From an uncultured Phascolarctobacterium sp. (GTDB taxonomy: Bacteria > Bacillota > Negativicutes > Acidaminococcales > Acidaminococcaceae): 64,000 bases of DNA. The DNA lies in the NCBI GenBank assembly GCA_900545025.1, contig UQXH01000008.1, forward strand, positions 17,412 to 81,411, read 5' to 3'. Every line of letters begins with the position of its first letter. Positions within the stretch are counted from its first letter, which is position 1. The notes beneath the pieces are model-generated. The model was not told the origin of the DNA, ran no database searches, and worked only from the letters and a program-made list of their open reading frames with translations. Positions 54,376 to 63,386 of the stretch are shown in pieces. Position numbers and translations under genes: made by a program.

Positions 54376-54528
54376 TGTTCAAATATTACTGGATATGATA
54401 TAATATCAACAGCTGCAAGAGCAGCCTAAAGCCGCAGAAGCGGCAGCTATAAATATAAGATAAATCTATGCCAGGCTATGAAGGCCAGTTATCTCTGCAC
54501 GAGATGCCGGTTGTTCATGGCTTTTTTA
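54376..54528 (+). promoter_or_regulatory. Promoter, structured leader and leader terminator of the Nik-like ABC operon
   Basis: TGTTCA (54376-54381) and TATAAT (54399-54404) are 17 bases apart. The 135-base leader holds two tight stem-loops, GCTGC-AAGA-GCAGC (54412-54425) and GCCGC-AGAA-GCGGC (54431-54444), then a complex hairpin with outer stem GCTATGAA / TTCATGGC (54475-54482 / 54514-54521) and inner stem ATCTC / GAGAT, ending in TTTTTTA (54522-54528), 15 bases ahead of the first start codon. This is a terminator placed in a leader, so attenuation or a riboswitch is likely. I could not match it confidently to NiCo, cobalamin or other known motifs. Confidence 0.6.
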
Positions 54529-54542
54529 TATTTGGAGGATAA

Positions 54543-55487
54543 ATGAAAAAATATCTGCTGCGGCAAATCTTTGCCGTATTGCCTATTTTATTCGGTGTTA
54601 CTTTGCTTACCTTTTGCCTGTTACAGTTTTCTGTCGAAGATGCCGCAGATATGCTGTATCGTCAGCACGGCGCTGTTTCCGAAACGGTAAAGGCACAGAC
54701 CAGGGCTCAGCTGGGACTTGACCGTCCGCTCTACGAGCAATATCTATCCTGGCTCTTAAACTTACTAAGCGGCAATGCCGGCAACTCCTATATTTCCGGC
54801 ACTTCCGTAAGCAGTCTTTTTTTAGACCGCCTGCCCACCACTTTGTTGCTGGCAGCCGCCTCTCTGTTTACAGCACTCTGCATCTCTGTACCTGCCGGCT
54901 TTTACTGCGCTTTGCAGCATAATAAAAAAGCAGACTATCTGCTGCAGCTGTTGTCTTTTGTCGGCAGCTCCGTACCGGGTTTCTTGCTGGCACTGCTGCT
55001 TATCTACTTTTTTTCTATACGATTACAGACAGGCACCGTCCTTACTTCTTCTGACAGCATTACTGCCTTTATTCTACCAACCATTACCTTAGCTGTGCCT
55101 GTAGCAGCAAAATATATCCGTTACATCCGCGGCGAGGTACTTAGAGAAATGCAGCAGCCTTATGTCTACGGTGCTTTACTGCGCGGCATGCCAAGAAAGA
55201 TTATCTTAAGACATTATATACTGCACGCCATAGGACTGAATATGCTAACGGTAATTGCCATGTCTGCAGGTTCGCTGCTGGGCGGTACAGCCATTGTTGA
55301 AAATATCTTTATGTTAGACGGTATCGGCAGGCTGACCATTGAAGCCATCACCATGAAAGACTATCCTGTGCTGCAGGCATGCATTATCTGGAGCACCCTG
55401 ATCTTCGTCCTGTTTAATCTGACAGCCGAACTGCTTTGCGGTCTGCTTGATCCGAGAAACAGGATTTCTGCACAGGAGCGCTTATGA
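54543..55487 (+). CDS. ABC transporter permease, nickel/oligopeptide type (NikB/DppB-like)
   Basis: A 314-residue permease. The start KKYLLRQIFAVLPILFGVTLLTFCLLQFS is typical of the DppB/NikB half, followed by five more membrane helices and the EAA loop (GALLRGMPRKIILRHYILHAI). GGAGG precedes the ATG. Overlaps the next permease gene by four bases. First of six genes in the operon. Confidence 0.9.
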   Translation: MKKYLLRQIFAVLPILFGVTLLTFCLLQFSVEDAADMLYRQHGAVSETVKAQTRAQLGLDRPLYEQYLSWLLNLLSGNAGNSYISGTSVSSLFLDRLPTTLLLAAASLFTALCISVPAGFYCALQHNKKADYLLQLLSFVGSSVPGFLLALLLIYFFSIRLQTGTVLTSSDSITAFILPTITLAVPVAAKYIRYIRGEVLREMQQPYVYGALLRGMPRKIILRHYILHAIGLNMLTVIAMSAGSLLGGTAIVENIFMLDGIGRLTIEAITMKDYPVLQACIIWSTLIFVLFNLTAELLCGLLDPRNRISAQERL

Positions 55488-56311
55488 TTTTTAAGAAAAA
55501 ATCTTTCTGCTTGGCCTTGGCACCGGTATTTTTACTACTGCTTTTCAGTCTTATCGGCAGCTTTTTTACACCACATGACCCTTTTGAACAACAGCTGCAG
55601 CAATCTTTACTGCCGCCAAGCAGTGAATATATCTGCGGTACCGACCGCTACGGCCGCTGCGTTTTTTCCCGCATCCTTGCTGGAGCACCACTTTCTGTAT
55701 TTACGGCACTGTTGCTTACTGCGGCAGCTGCCTTAACAGGTACGGCTGCAGGCATGTGCAGCGGCTACTATCGTGGCAGCTTGGCAGACAAATCGTTGCT
55801 GAACCTTACAAATATCGTCTTAGCCTTTCCCGGAATCGTACTGGCGCTGGCAATCACCGGAATATTCGGCGGCAGTATGCCCACTGCTGCTTTCGCTTTG
55901 CTTTTTTCTTCCTGGGCGCCTTATGCGCGATTGGTCAGGCAACAGATTATTACTGTCAGCCAAGCTCCTTATATCGAGGCCGCCAAACTCTGCGGCTGTA
56001 CAGATACAGAAATACTTTGCCGTCATCTGTTGCCTATTGCTGCTAAACCAGTACTCATCATGGCCGCTGCCAATATCGGCACCATGCTGCTGATGCTTTC
56101 CGGGCTTTCTTTTCTGGGGTTTGGAGCTCAGCCGCCGGCGGCTGAATGGGGAGCAATGATCAGCAGCAGCCGCAGCCTGATGCAGGCAGCACCATGGACA
56201 GTATTTGCTCCCGGCAGTGCTCTGTTTATTGCTGTATGCTGCTTTAACTTTTCCGGTAATGCCCTGCATGACCTGCTTGAACCAGACCATAATAATTTTC
56301 TCAAGGAGTAG
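55484..56311 (+). CDS. ABC transporter permease, nickel/oligopeptide type (NikC/DppC-like)
   Basis: A 275-residue permease, partner of the upstream gene. The family segment FFTPHDPFEQQLQQSLLPPS, then GTDRYGRCVFSRILAGAPLS, and the EAA loop (YIEAAKLCGCTDTEILCRHLLPI) are all present. Start overlaps the stop of the first permease (ATGA). Normal length for the NikC group. Confidence 0.9.
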   Translation: MIFKKKSFCLALAPVFLLLLFSLIGSFFTPHDPFEQQLQQSLLPPSSEYICGTDRYGRCVFSRILAGAPLSVFTALLLTAAAALTGTAAGMCSGYYRGSLADKSLLNLTNIVLAFPGIVLALAITGIFGGSMPTAAFALLFSSWAPYARLVRQQIITVSQAPYIEAAKLCGCTDTEILCRHLLPIAAKPVLIMAAANIGTMLLMLSGLSFLGFGAQPPAAEWGAMISSSRSLMQAAPWTVFAPGSALFIAVCCFNFSGNALHDLLEPDHNNFLKE

Positions 56312-56315
56312 AAAG

Positions 56316-57839
56316 ATGAATAAACTGCTTCCCTTATTGCTTATCATGCTCATGCTAATCAGCGGCTGCGGCAGCAAACAAACTGAAGACAAAAAAATCT
56401 TCCGTTATGGCACCACCGCTTATGGCACTTCCATGGACAACGCCGGTATTGACCCACACAAAAACTATCAGGGCTGGTCAACCATCCGCTACGGTATAGG
56501 GGAAACGCTCTTCCGTCTTGACGAGCACTCCCAGCCCCAGCCATGGCTGGCTTTAAAATATGAATATGCAGATGATAAAACCTGTAAAATAACTCTGCGT
56601 GATGACGTTACTTTCAGCAGTGGACGTAAAATGACTGCCAATGCTGTCAAAGAATGCCTTGAGCAGCTTATTGCTTCACACAATAGAGCCGCAGAAGATT
56701 TAAAAATAGCAAGTATATTAGCCGACGGACAGGAACTTACTATTAAGACATCGGAGCCGCTGCCTGCACTTATCAATTATCTTTGCGACCCTTATGCCTG
56801 CATCATGGATATACAGGGCAAAAACAAAGATAATAACCTGCTGGTCGGTACCGGACCTTTTATTGCTCAGCGCGTTACTGCCCAGGAAATAGCTTTACAG
56901 CGTAATCCTCGCTACTGGGACGGACCGGTACAAACCGAAGCCGTACTAATCAAAGGTATCCCTGACGGCGATACTCTTGCCATGGCCCTGCAAAGCGGCG
57001 AACTGGACGCAGCCCAAGGCTTGCCCTATGCCAGCTTACGCCTGTTTCGCGACAATCCTGCTTTTAAAATCAGCAGTACAGAAACCTCCCGTATTTTTCA
57101 GGCAGCTTTAAACTTTGCTTCTCCTGCACTTCAGGATGCACGTGTTCGTAAAGCCGTGGCTCTGGCTATAGATAAGCAGGCTTTTACCAAAACCTTACTG
57201 GAAGGCAACGGGACGCCTGCTAATGGTCCTTTTCCGTCCAGTCTTCCTTATGGCTCTTCCTGGCAGAGCTCCTCTTATGATACTGCTGCAGCACGCAAGC
57301 TGTTGGCTGAAGCAGGCTGGCAGGATACCGACGGTGACGGTTATGTCGACAAGGACGGTAAGCCGCTCACTCTGCGCTGGCTTACTTATCCGGCTCGTCA
57401 GGAACTGCCCCTGCTGGCAGAAGCAGCCCATAATTATCTTAAGAACATCGGTATTAAGACTGAAGTCAATATAACAGATAACTGCGCGGTCTTTTTACAA
57501 AATGGTCAATGGGATATTTATGCTAAAGCTTTCGTCTGCTCGCCTACCGGCGATCCAGAATATTATTTTACCACCCATATTCCCTCAGCCTCTGCTTATA
57601 ATGTAGGTCATTATTATAATCCGCAGGCAGAAGAGCTTTTACAGCTGCTGCGCAGTACCGTTGACCAGCAGCAGCGCGCAGAGTTAGCACAGCAATTAAC
57701 AAAAATTATCCAGGAGGATAATGCATATATTTATTATGCCCATTTAAAAATGTCTTTAGTTATGAAAAATAATGTACGCGGCTTTAACGCTCATCCTTCC
57801 GATTATTATGAAATCACAGCCGCTTTAGCCAAGGAATGA
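56316..57839 (+). CDS. ABC transporter substrate-binding lipoprotein, nickel/oligopeptide type (NikA-like)
   Basis: 507 residues; lipobox ending LISGC predicts a lipoprotein with Cys near residue 17. An SBP_bac_5 fold: GIDPHKNYQGWSTIRYGIGETLFRLD at the start, LKYEYADDKTCKITLRDDVTFSSG, and ARVRKAVALAIDKQAFT-like segment in the second lobe. ATG 56316 follows AAGGAG; the open frame runs further upstream into the permease gene and was trimmed. The GID-PHKN segment resembles NikA and CntA-type metal or metallophore binders more than peptide binders, but this is judged by eye. Confidence 0.85.
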   Translation: MNKLLPLLLIMLMLISGCGSKQTEDKKIFRYGTTAYGTSMDNAGIDPHKNYQGWSTIRYGIGETLFRLDEHSQPQPWLALKYEYADDKTCKITLRDDVTFSSGRKMTANAVKECLEQLIASHNRAAEDLKIASILADGQELTIKTSEPLPALINYLCDPYACIMDIQGKNKDNNLLVGTGPFIAQRVTAQEIALQRNPRYWDGPVQTEAVLIKGIPDGDTLAMALQSGELDAAQGLPYASLRLFRDNPAFKISSTETSRIFQAALNFASPALQDARVRKAVALAIDKQAFTKTLLEGNGTPANGPFPSSLPYGSSWQSSSYDTAAARKLLAEAGWQDTDGDGYVDKDGKPLTLRWLTYPARQELPLLAEAAHNYLKNIGIKTEVNITDNCAVFLQNGQWDIYAKAFVCSPTGDPEYYFTTHIPSASAYNVGHYYNPQAEELLQLLRSTVDQQQRAELAQQLTKIIQEDNAYIYYAHLKMSLVMKNNVRGFNAHPSDYYEITAALAKE

Positions 57840-57841
57840 TT

Positions 57842-58615
57842 ATGTCTGTTTTTAAACTAAATATAACAAATTTATCTGTCGCTTATGATAAGCGTCAGAT
57901 ATTGCATAATATCAGCTTCAACCTATCTGCCGGACAGGTCATCGGTATACTGGGCAATAGCGGCAGCGGCAAAACAACCCTGCTTAATACTCTTACCTGC
58001 ACCCTGCCCACATCGGCAACAGTCAGCGGCAGTATTTACTGGAATGACCTTCAACTGCTGCACACTCTGCAGCATGAAAAAATGCGCGGCAAAAAAATTA
58101 CTATGCTGCCCCAACAAACTAATACAGCACTGTTCCCCATGCTAAAAATACGCGAGCAGCTTTATCTTACCTTGCAGGCAAAAAGCTATAACGCTAAAAA
58201 GCAGGCAGAGCAAAAAGCACTTGAAATGCTTGCTCTCCTGCATTTTGACAATCCTCAAGCTGTTTTAGACAGCTATCCCTTCCAGCTTTCCGGCGGTATG
58301 CAGCAGCGCGTTTGTTTAGCCCTCTGCCTGTTATTAGAGCCTGAATTGCTGCTGGCTGACGAACCGACCTCCGGTTTAGATGTTATTGCTCAAAACGAGT
58401 TACTGCAATTATTATTAAACTATCGTAAAAGCAAAAATACAGCGATGCTTATAACTTCTCATAATCCCGGCTTTCTCTGCCGGATAGCTGATTGCATTAT
58501 CATAATGCAAAACGGACATATAATCGAAGCAGCCAAGCCCGAACATTTATGTCAGCATCCGCGTACAGATTATACCAGACAGCTTTTAGCAGCTTCGCCG
58601 CATAATTGCATTTAA
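57842..58615 (+). CDS. ABC transporter ATP-binding protein (NikD/DppD-like)
   Basis: About 258 residues. Walker A GNSGSGKTT near residue 38, signature LSGGMQQRVCLALCL, Walker B LLLADEPTSGLD, switch TSHNPGFL. Lacks the long C-terminal oligopeptide extension with Fe-S Cys seen in DppD, as NikD does. Start at ATG 57842 (AAGGA six bases upstream); an ATG two codons earlier overlaps the previous stop. Confidence 0.88.
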   Translation: MSVFKLNITNLSVAYDKRQILHNISFNLSAGQVIGILGNSGSGKTTLLNTLTCTLPTSATVSGSIYWNDLQLLHTLQHEKMRGKKITMLPQQTNTALFPMLKIREQLYLTLQAKSYNAKKQAEQKALEMLALLHFDNPQAVLDSYPFQLSGGMQQRVCLALCLLLEPELLLADEPTSGLDVIAQNELLQLLLNYRKSKNTAMLITSHNPGFLCRIADCIIIMQNGHIIEAAKPEHLCQHPRTDYTRQLLAASPHNCI

Positions 58616-58624
58616 GGAGATATC

Positions 58625-59383
58625 ATGCTGCAAGTACATCAATTAACTAAATATTATCATAATGCAGATACCTCTTTTGCTGCTGTCAAAAATGTCAGCT
58701 TTACTATCGCAGCAGGCGAAATCGTCGGACTTTTAGGACGCAGCGGCAGCGGCAAAAGCACCCTGGCACGTCTGATAGCAGGACTTACGGCAAGTGACAG
58801 CGGCTGTATATCACTAAACAATCAAAACATCAATCTTACTGATAAAAAAAACAGACGAAATTATTACCGACAGGTGCAGTACATCTTCCAGGAACCTGCC
58901 ACCTCCTTTCATCCCTTCTATCCTATCGGTCAGGCAATTATGGATCCATTGCTGCACAACGGCTATACCAATACACAGGCTAAAAAGAGGCTTCAGGAGC
59001 TTTTAGAACAGACAGGCCTGCCCTTAGGATACTCTGAAAAGTATATTTATCAGCTTAGCGGCGGAGAAGCACAGCGTGCAGCTATTGCCCGGGCAATCAG
59101 CATTCATCCGCAGCTCTTAATCTGCGATGAAATAACCAGTGCACTCGATACTTTAACACAGCAAAAAATCATCAATCTGCTGCTTGCTCTTCAAAAAGAG
59201 TATAAAACCGCTTTGCTTTTTATCACTCACGATATTTCGCTGGCAGCTGATTTCTGCCAGCGGCTGCTGATTATGGATAAAGGCAGTATTGTTGAAGCAG
59301 GTACCGCTCAGACCATTATGAAGACGCCCCAGCACCCGGCTACGCAGCAACTGCTTCTATCCGCACATAATCTCAATATTTAA
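58625..59383 (+). CDS. ABC transporter ATP-binding protein (NikE/DppF-like)
   Basis: 252 residues. Walker A GRSGSGKST near residue 38, Q-loop IFQEPATSFHPFYPIGQ, signature LSGGEAQRAAIARAIS, Walker B LICDEITSALD, switch THDISLAADF. Begins 9 bases after the other ATPase gene; AAGGAG precedes its ATG. The two ATPases form the heterodimeric motor of this importer. Confidence 0.9.
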   Translation: MLQVHQLTKYYHNADTSFAAVKNVSFTIAAGEIVGLLGRSGSGKSTLARLIAGLTASDSGCISLNNQNINLTDKKNRRNYYRQVQYIFQEPATSFHPFYPIGQAIMDPLLHNGYTNTQAKKRLQELLEQTGLPLGYSEKYIYQLSGGEAQRAAIARAISIHPQLLICDEITSALDTLTQQKIINLLLALQKEYKTALLFITHDISLAADFCQRLLIMDKGSIVEAGTAQTIMKTPQHPATQQLLLSAHNLNI

Positions 59384-59402
59384 CCGAAACGGAGCTATAT
59401 TC

Positions 59403-60149
59403 ATGACCTTTATTTCCCCCCAGACAGTTACTGCAAATACACATGCGAAAGAATATATCGTTAACTACTGGCATAAACGCGCCGCAGATTTTTCCCAGCT
59501 GCGACAAAGAGAGCTGCACAGCGCAAAAGCAGAGCTTTGGCAGCAGGAAATCTACCGCCATCTGCCTGTGGGAAAGTCTTTGCATATCTTAGACATAGGC
59601 TGCGGTGCAGGCTTTTTTACTATTTTGCTCAGCAAATTGCAGCATAAAGTTACCGGTATAGATTTGATCCCGAACATGATTGAAGGAGCTAAAAATTTAG
59701 CTGCACAGGAAAATACTGCTGCTGAATTTCTCGTTATGGATGCAGAAAGTACAAACTTTCCCTCCGCATCCTTCGATGTAATTATCGCCCGTAATCTTAT
59801 GTGGAATCTGCCTCACCCTGCCAAAGCCTACCAGGAATGGCTGCGTCTGCTGAAAAAAGGTGGTCTGCTGCTTAATTATGATGCTGAATACGCTAAAAAT
59901 CATCACAGTACTGCAGCAGCCGGTGCTCATGCAGATATAGCTCCAGAACTTTTGGAAGAATGCCATAATATCTATCATATGCTGCCTATAAGCTGTTATG
60001 ATCGCCCCTTATGGGATAAACAACTGCTGCAATCTCTTGGCTGCCAAAATATCGTACTGGATTTTTCCGTTAATAGTACAATCTACAGTAACAATGATGA
60101 ATTTTCTACTGCAGTACCTATGTTCTGCGTAAAAGCTACTAAAAGCTGA
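59403..60149 (+). CDS. Class I SAM-dependent methyltransferase at the end of the Nik-like operon
   Basis: A 248-residue cytoplasmic enzyme. SAM-binding motif I LDIGCGAGF at residues 63-71, motif II GIDLIPNMIEGA, and post-motif DVIIARNLMWNLPHPAKAYQEW. It lacks a recognisable substrate domain. It follows the second ATPase gene by 19 bases with CGGAG upstream of the ATG, so it belongs to the transport operon. Methyltransferases are found in some metallophore or metal-uptake operons; whether this one modifies a metal ligand, acts on a transported compound, or is unrelated cannot be told. Confidence 0.85.
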   Translation: MTFISPQTVTANTHAKEYIVNYWHKRAADFSQLRQRELHSAKAELWQQEIYRHLPVGKSLHILDIGCGAGFFTILLSKLQHKVTGIDLIPNMIEGAKNLAAQENTAAEFLVMDAESTNFPSASFDVIIARNLMWNLPHPAKAYQEWLRLLKKGGLLLNYDAEYAKNHHSTAAAGAHADIAPELLEECHNIYHMLPISCYDRPLWDKQLLQSLGCQNIVLDFSVNSTIYSNNDEFSTAVPMFCVKATKS

Positions 60150-60154
60150 TTAGC

Positions 60155-60183
60155 TTGACCTGTACCTTTACTCTACTTATAAT
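60155..60183 (+). promoter_or_regulatory. Promoter of the DUF3842 gene
   Basis: TTGACC (60155-60160) and TATAAT (60178-60183) are 17 bases apart, 24 bases ahead of the start codon. Confidence 0.72.
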
Positions 60184-60207
60184 AAAAGTATCAGTGAGGT
60201 GAAAATT

Positions 60208-60621
60208 ATGCTTATCCTAGTTTTAGACGGACAAGGCGGCGGTATCGGCAGAACTCTGGTAGAAGCTCTGGTCAAAACCTATCCTCAGCACGAAATTGCA
60301 GCAGTCGGTACTAATTCAGCGGCTACAGCAAATATGCTCAAGGGCAGTCCCTCCTTTGCTGCTACCGGTGAAAACGCCGCAATTTTTAACAGCTCCCGCG
60401 CAGATATAATTATCGGCCCTACCGGTATCGTGATGGCTAACGCCATGCATGGCGAAATCAGTCCGCAGATAGCAGCTGCTGTTACCTCCAGCTGTGCAGA
60501 AATTATCCTGATTCCGATGAATCACTGTCGTGCTCACATAGCTGGTGTCGAAGACAAAAAGGTTTCTGAATATCTGAAAGAAGCGTTGCAGATGCTTGAT
60601 GAACTGCTGCAGAAGAAATAA
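60208..60621 (+). CDS. DUF3842 family protein
   Basis: About 137 residues. The N-terminal VLDGQGGGIGRTLVEAL is a Rossmann-like glycine-rich loop, followed by VGTNSAATANMLK, a GATGENA-like segment and GPTGIVMANAMHGEISP, which is the DUF3842 hallmark. Function unknown; the fold suggests nucleotide or dinucleotide binding. ATG 60208 with GAGG eight bases upstream is preferred to the GTG three codons earlier. It has its own promoter and terminator. Confidence 0.85.
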   Translation: MLILVLDGQGGGIGRTLVEALVKTYPQHEIAAVGTNSAATANMLKGSPSFAATGENAAIFNSSRADIIIGPTGIVMANAMHGEISPQIAAAVTSSCAEIILIPMNHCRAHIAGVEDKKVSEYLKEALQMLDELLQKK

Positions 60622-60671
60622 AAAATCCGTATTTTACCCAATACATTACAGGTAAAATACGGATTTATTTT
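60621..60671. terminator. Bidirectional terminator between DUF3842 and dapL
   Basis: A perfect 15-bp stem (AATCCGTATTTTACC / GGTAAAATACGGATT) with a 12-base loop, A run before and T run after, serving the two convergent genes. Confidence 0.9.
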
Positions 60672-60681
60672 TCTTTAATTT

Positions 60682-61878
60682 TTACAGACCGTTAACGATT
60701 CTTTCCATGGCTTCAATAGTATTTTCACGGCTGCCAAAAGCGGTCAGACGGAAATAGCCTTCACCCATCTTACCAAAGCCTGCACCAGGAGTGCCTACTA
60801 CTGCAAGTTTTTCCAGCAGGAAATCAAAGAATTCCCAGGAACTCATGCCATTGGGGCATTGCAGCCAAATGTACGGAGAATGAACGCCGCCGTAGAATTT
60901 AATGCCTTTCTTGGTAAAGCCTTCCATCATAATACGGGCATTTTCCTGATAGTAAGCAATGTTTTCACGGCATTGCTTCTGGCCTTCTTCACTAAATACA
61001 GCTTCTGCACCACGCTGAATAATGTAGGGAACGCCATTAAACTTGGTAGTCTGACGACGCAGCCACATTTTGTTCAGTTCCATATCAGTACCATCAGCAG
61101 TTTTACGTACCAATGCATGCGGAACTACGGTGTAGCCGCAGCGAGTACCGGTAAAGCCGGCAGTTTTAGACAAAGAGCACAGCTCAATAGCGCATTTTTT
61201 AGCACCTTCAACAACAAAAATGCTGCGCGGAATTGCCGGGTCAGTTACAAATGCTTCATAAGCAGCATCATACAGGATTACCGCATCATTTTTCAGCGCA
61301 TAAGCAACCCATTCTTCCAGCTGTTCTTTAGTATAAGCAGCACCAGTCGGATTATTAGGAGAGCACAGATAGATTACATCAGCTTTAACATTTTCATCCG
61401 GCATCGGCAGGAAATTATTTTCCGGTTTGCCTTCCATATAGATAATATTGCGGCCGCACATTACGTTAGTATCCAGATATACAGGATATACCGGATCAGG
61501 AATCAAAATGGTATTAGCATTGCTGAAAATATCAGTAATATTGCCGCAGTCGCTTTTTGCACCATCACTGATGAAGATTTCATCACTTGCCAGCTCTACG
61601 CCAAAAGAAGCATAGTATTTAACCAGAGCATTATGCAGAAAATCATAACCTTGTTCCGGGCCATAGCCGCGGAAGGTTTCCTTGCTGCCCATTTCGCGAA
61701 CTGCTTTTTCCATTGCCTCTACAACGCAGGGAGCCAGCGGCAAAGTTACGTCACCAATACCGAGACGGATAATTTTTTTATCCGGATGCGCCTCTGCATA
61801 AGCACTAACTTTATGCGCAATATCCGCAAATAAATAACTTTCTTTCAAATTACAATAGTTTTCGTTTACAAAAGCCAT
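60682..61878 (-). CDS. dapL: LL-diaminopimelate aminotransferase
   Basis: A 398-residue PLP enzyme converting tetrahydrodipicolinate directly to LL-diaminopimelate, bypassing the succinylase or acetylase steps. Motifs: IRLGIGDVTLPLAPCVVEAM, FRGYGPEQGYDFL, SPNNPTGAAYTKEQLEEW, and the PLP Lys in SLSKTAGFTGTRCG (Lys about 236). The last gene after dapF, 33 bases downstream. Confidence 0.96.
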   Translation of the reverse strand: MAFVNENYCNLKESYLFADIAHKVSAYAEAHPDKKIIRLGIGDVTLPLAPCVVEAMEKAVREMGSKETFRGYGPEQGYDFLHNALVKYYASFGVELASDEIFISDGAKSDCGNITDIFSNANTILIPDPVYPVYLDTNVMCGRNIIYMEGKPENNFLPMPDENVKADVIYLCSPNNPTGAAYTKEQLEEWVAYALKNDAVILYDAAYEAFVTDPAIPRSIFVVEGAKKCAIELCSLSKTAGFTGTRCGYTVVPHALVRKTADGTDMELNKMWLRRQTTKFNGVPYIIQRGAEAVFSEEGQKQCRENIAYYQENARIMMEGFTKKGIKFYGGVHSPYIWLQCPNGMSSWEFFDFLLEKLAVVGTPGAGFGKMGEGYFRLTAFGSRENTIEAMERIVNGL

Positions 61879-61911
61879 GTATTAACCCCCATAAAATAAA
61901 ATATAAAAAAT

Positions 61912-62796
61912 TTATTTATTGATTACCTCATCAGGTACTTCAATAACACCTTCAAAAGCGGTAACTGCCGGTCCCTGCAGGATTACATGATCATCCTTGC
62001 CGTAAGTAACCTTTAAAGTGCCGCCTTTAGCAATTACAGTGATTTCTTCACCTTTTTTGCCTGCATTGCCTAACAGCACACAAGCTACACCTACAGCACT
62101 GGCACCAGTACCGCAAGCCCATGTTTCACCACTACCGCGTTCCCAAACACGGAATTTAACTGTATTTTTATCAATAACCTGAACAAATTCAGTATTTACA
62201 CCTTCTGGGAACAGTTTATGATGTTCAAACTGAGGTCCAAGTTTTTCCAAATCAAGGCTGTCTACATCTTCCACAAAGGTTACAAAATGCGGATTGCCCA
62301 TAGAAATAGCTGTGCCGTTATACACAACTTTTTCTTCACCATAGTTATCGCTGAGTACAAGGCCCTGATCAACAAACATAAAATGGTCACTAATCATGGG
62401 AATATCAGTGCATTTAAAAATAGGCTTGCCCATATCTACTTTAGCTTCAACTACTTTACCATTTTCTACAATCATATCAATGGTTTTTATACCAGCCAGG
62501 GTTTCTAAAGTAATAGTAGTTTTATCGGTAAGTCCTTTATCATAAACAAATTTAGCAACACAGCGAACGCCATTGCCGCACATCTTACCTTCAGAAGCAT
62601 CTGCATTAAACATACGCATTTTAAAATCAGCAACATCAGAACGACAAATCATAATTAAGCCGTCGCTGCCGATACCAAAGCGTCTATGGCTTACATATTC
62701 GGAAATTGCACCAGGGTTTGGTAACTCCTCTTTAGTGCAGTCAACATAAACATAATCATTACCGGCACCATGCATTTTAGTAAACTCTATTTTCAT
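61912..62796 (-). CDS. dapF: Diaminopimelate epimerase
   Basis: A 294-residue cofactor-free epimerase making meso-diaminopimelate. The two catalytic Cys are in MCGNGVRCVAKF (near 73) and WACGTGASAVG (near 225), and the start KFTKMHGAGNDYVYVD is typical. AAGGAGGCGGG precedes the ATG. It precedes dapL in the same unit, giving the complete end of the aminotransferase route to lysine and peptidoglycan. Confidence 0.96.
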   Translation of the reverse strand: MKIEFTKMHGAGNDYVYVDCTKEELPNPGAISEYVSHRRFGIGSDGLIMICRSDVADFKMRMFNADASEGKMCGNGVRCVAKFVYDKGLTDKTTITLETLAGIKTIDMIVENGKVVEAKVDMGKPIFKCTDIPMISDHFMFVDQGLVLSDNYGEEKVVYNGTAISMGNPHFVTFVEDVDSLDLEKLGPQFEHHKLFPEGVNTEFVQVIDKNTVKFRVWERGSGETWACGTGASAVGVACVLLGNAGKKGEEITVIAKGGTLKVTYGKDDHVILQGPAVTAFEGVIEVPDEVINK

Positions 62797-62859
62797 AGTC
62801 CCGCCTCCTTTATAGTCATAGATTTATTATAACAAAAATACTCCTGTTTGACATCAATA

Positions 62860-62888
62860 AATATACTTATCCTAAGTATATTATACTC
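62860..62888. promoter_or_regulatory. Operator-like array upstream of dapF
   Basis: A perfect 10-bp inverted repeat (AATATACTTA-TCC-TAAGTATATT, 62860-62882) shares its right arm with a second odd palindrome AGTATA-T-TATACT (62875-62887), giving three AGTATA half-sites. A minus-strand TATAAT (62885-62880) lies within the array, although its -35 is poor; a second TATAAT (62831-62826) is nearer dapF. The region lies about 65-90 bases upstream of the dapF start. Confidence 0.5.
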
Positions 62889-62912
62889 TGCTGTCTGACA
62901 TTTAAGATTATA

Positions 62913-63308
62913 TTATTGCAACTCTTCACAGCCGCCGGCAGTATAAGCAATAGCATGCATATTCTTAATGCAGAATACAGCAAAGACTTCATTATCAGCA
63001 GATTTAAAAATATCTGCTAATACAGGACATGCTTCCAGCATTTTTTCTTTAATCTCCATCTCAGTAACTTCTTCCACACTACCTGTAATACGCAACCAAT
63101 CCAGTGTACCAGCCTTGGTTGCAGCTAATTGAACATTCTTTTCTGCTTTAAATTGCTTATAAACCTCTTTAAAATTGGCAGTTGCAATATATAATTCATT
63201 GTTATATTCCATAACAGCACCAAAAGGACGTACAGCCGGCATTCCATCTTTAACAGTAGCTACATAAAATACACCATATTCTTTTAAAAGTTCAAAAACC
63301 TTGCTCAT
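62913..63308 (-). CDS. Pyridoxamine 5'-phosphate oxidase-fold (flavin-binding) family protein
   Basis: About 131 residues from ATG 63308 after GAGGTG; the open frame extends three codons upstream. A split-barrel flavin protein: MPAVRPFGAVMEYNNELYIATANFKEVYKQ, then TKAGTLDWLRITGSVEEV. Members bind FMN or F420-like cofactors, or act as heme-linked stress proteins; I cannot assign a substrate. Followed by the palindrome array and dapF. Confidence 0.8.
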   Translation of the reverse strand: MSKVFELLKEYGVFYVATVKDGMPAVRPFGAVMEYNNELYIATANFKEVYKQFKAEKNVQLAATKAGTLDWLRITGSVEEVTEMEIKEKMLEACPVLADIFKSADNEVFAVFCIKNMHAIAYTAGGCEELQ

Positions 63309-63386
63309 TTTGCACACCTCACATTAATTTAGCTATCTAAATTTTTATACGCTTATACTTAAATTCTATACCTTTTCCCGGTAAAA

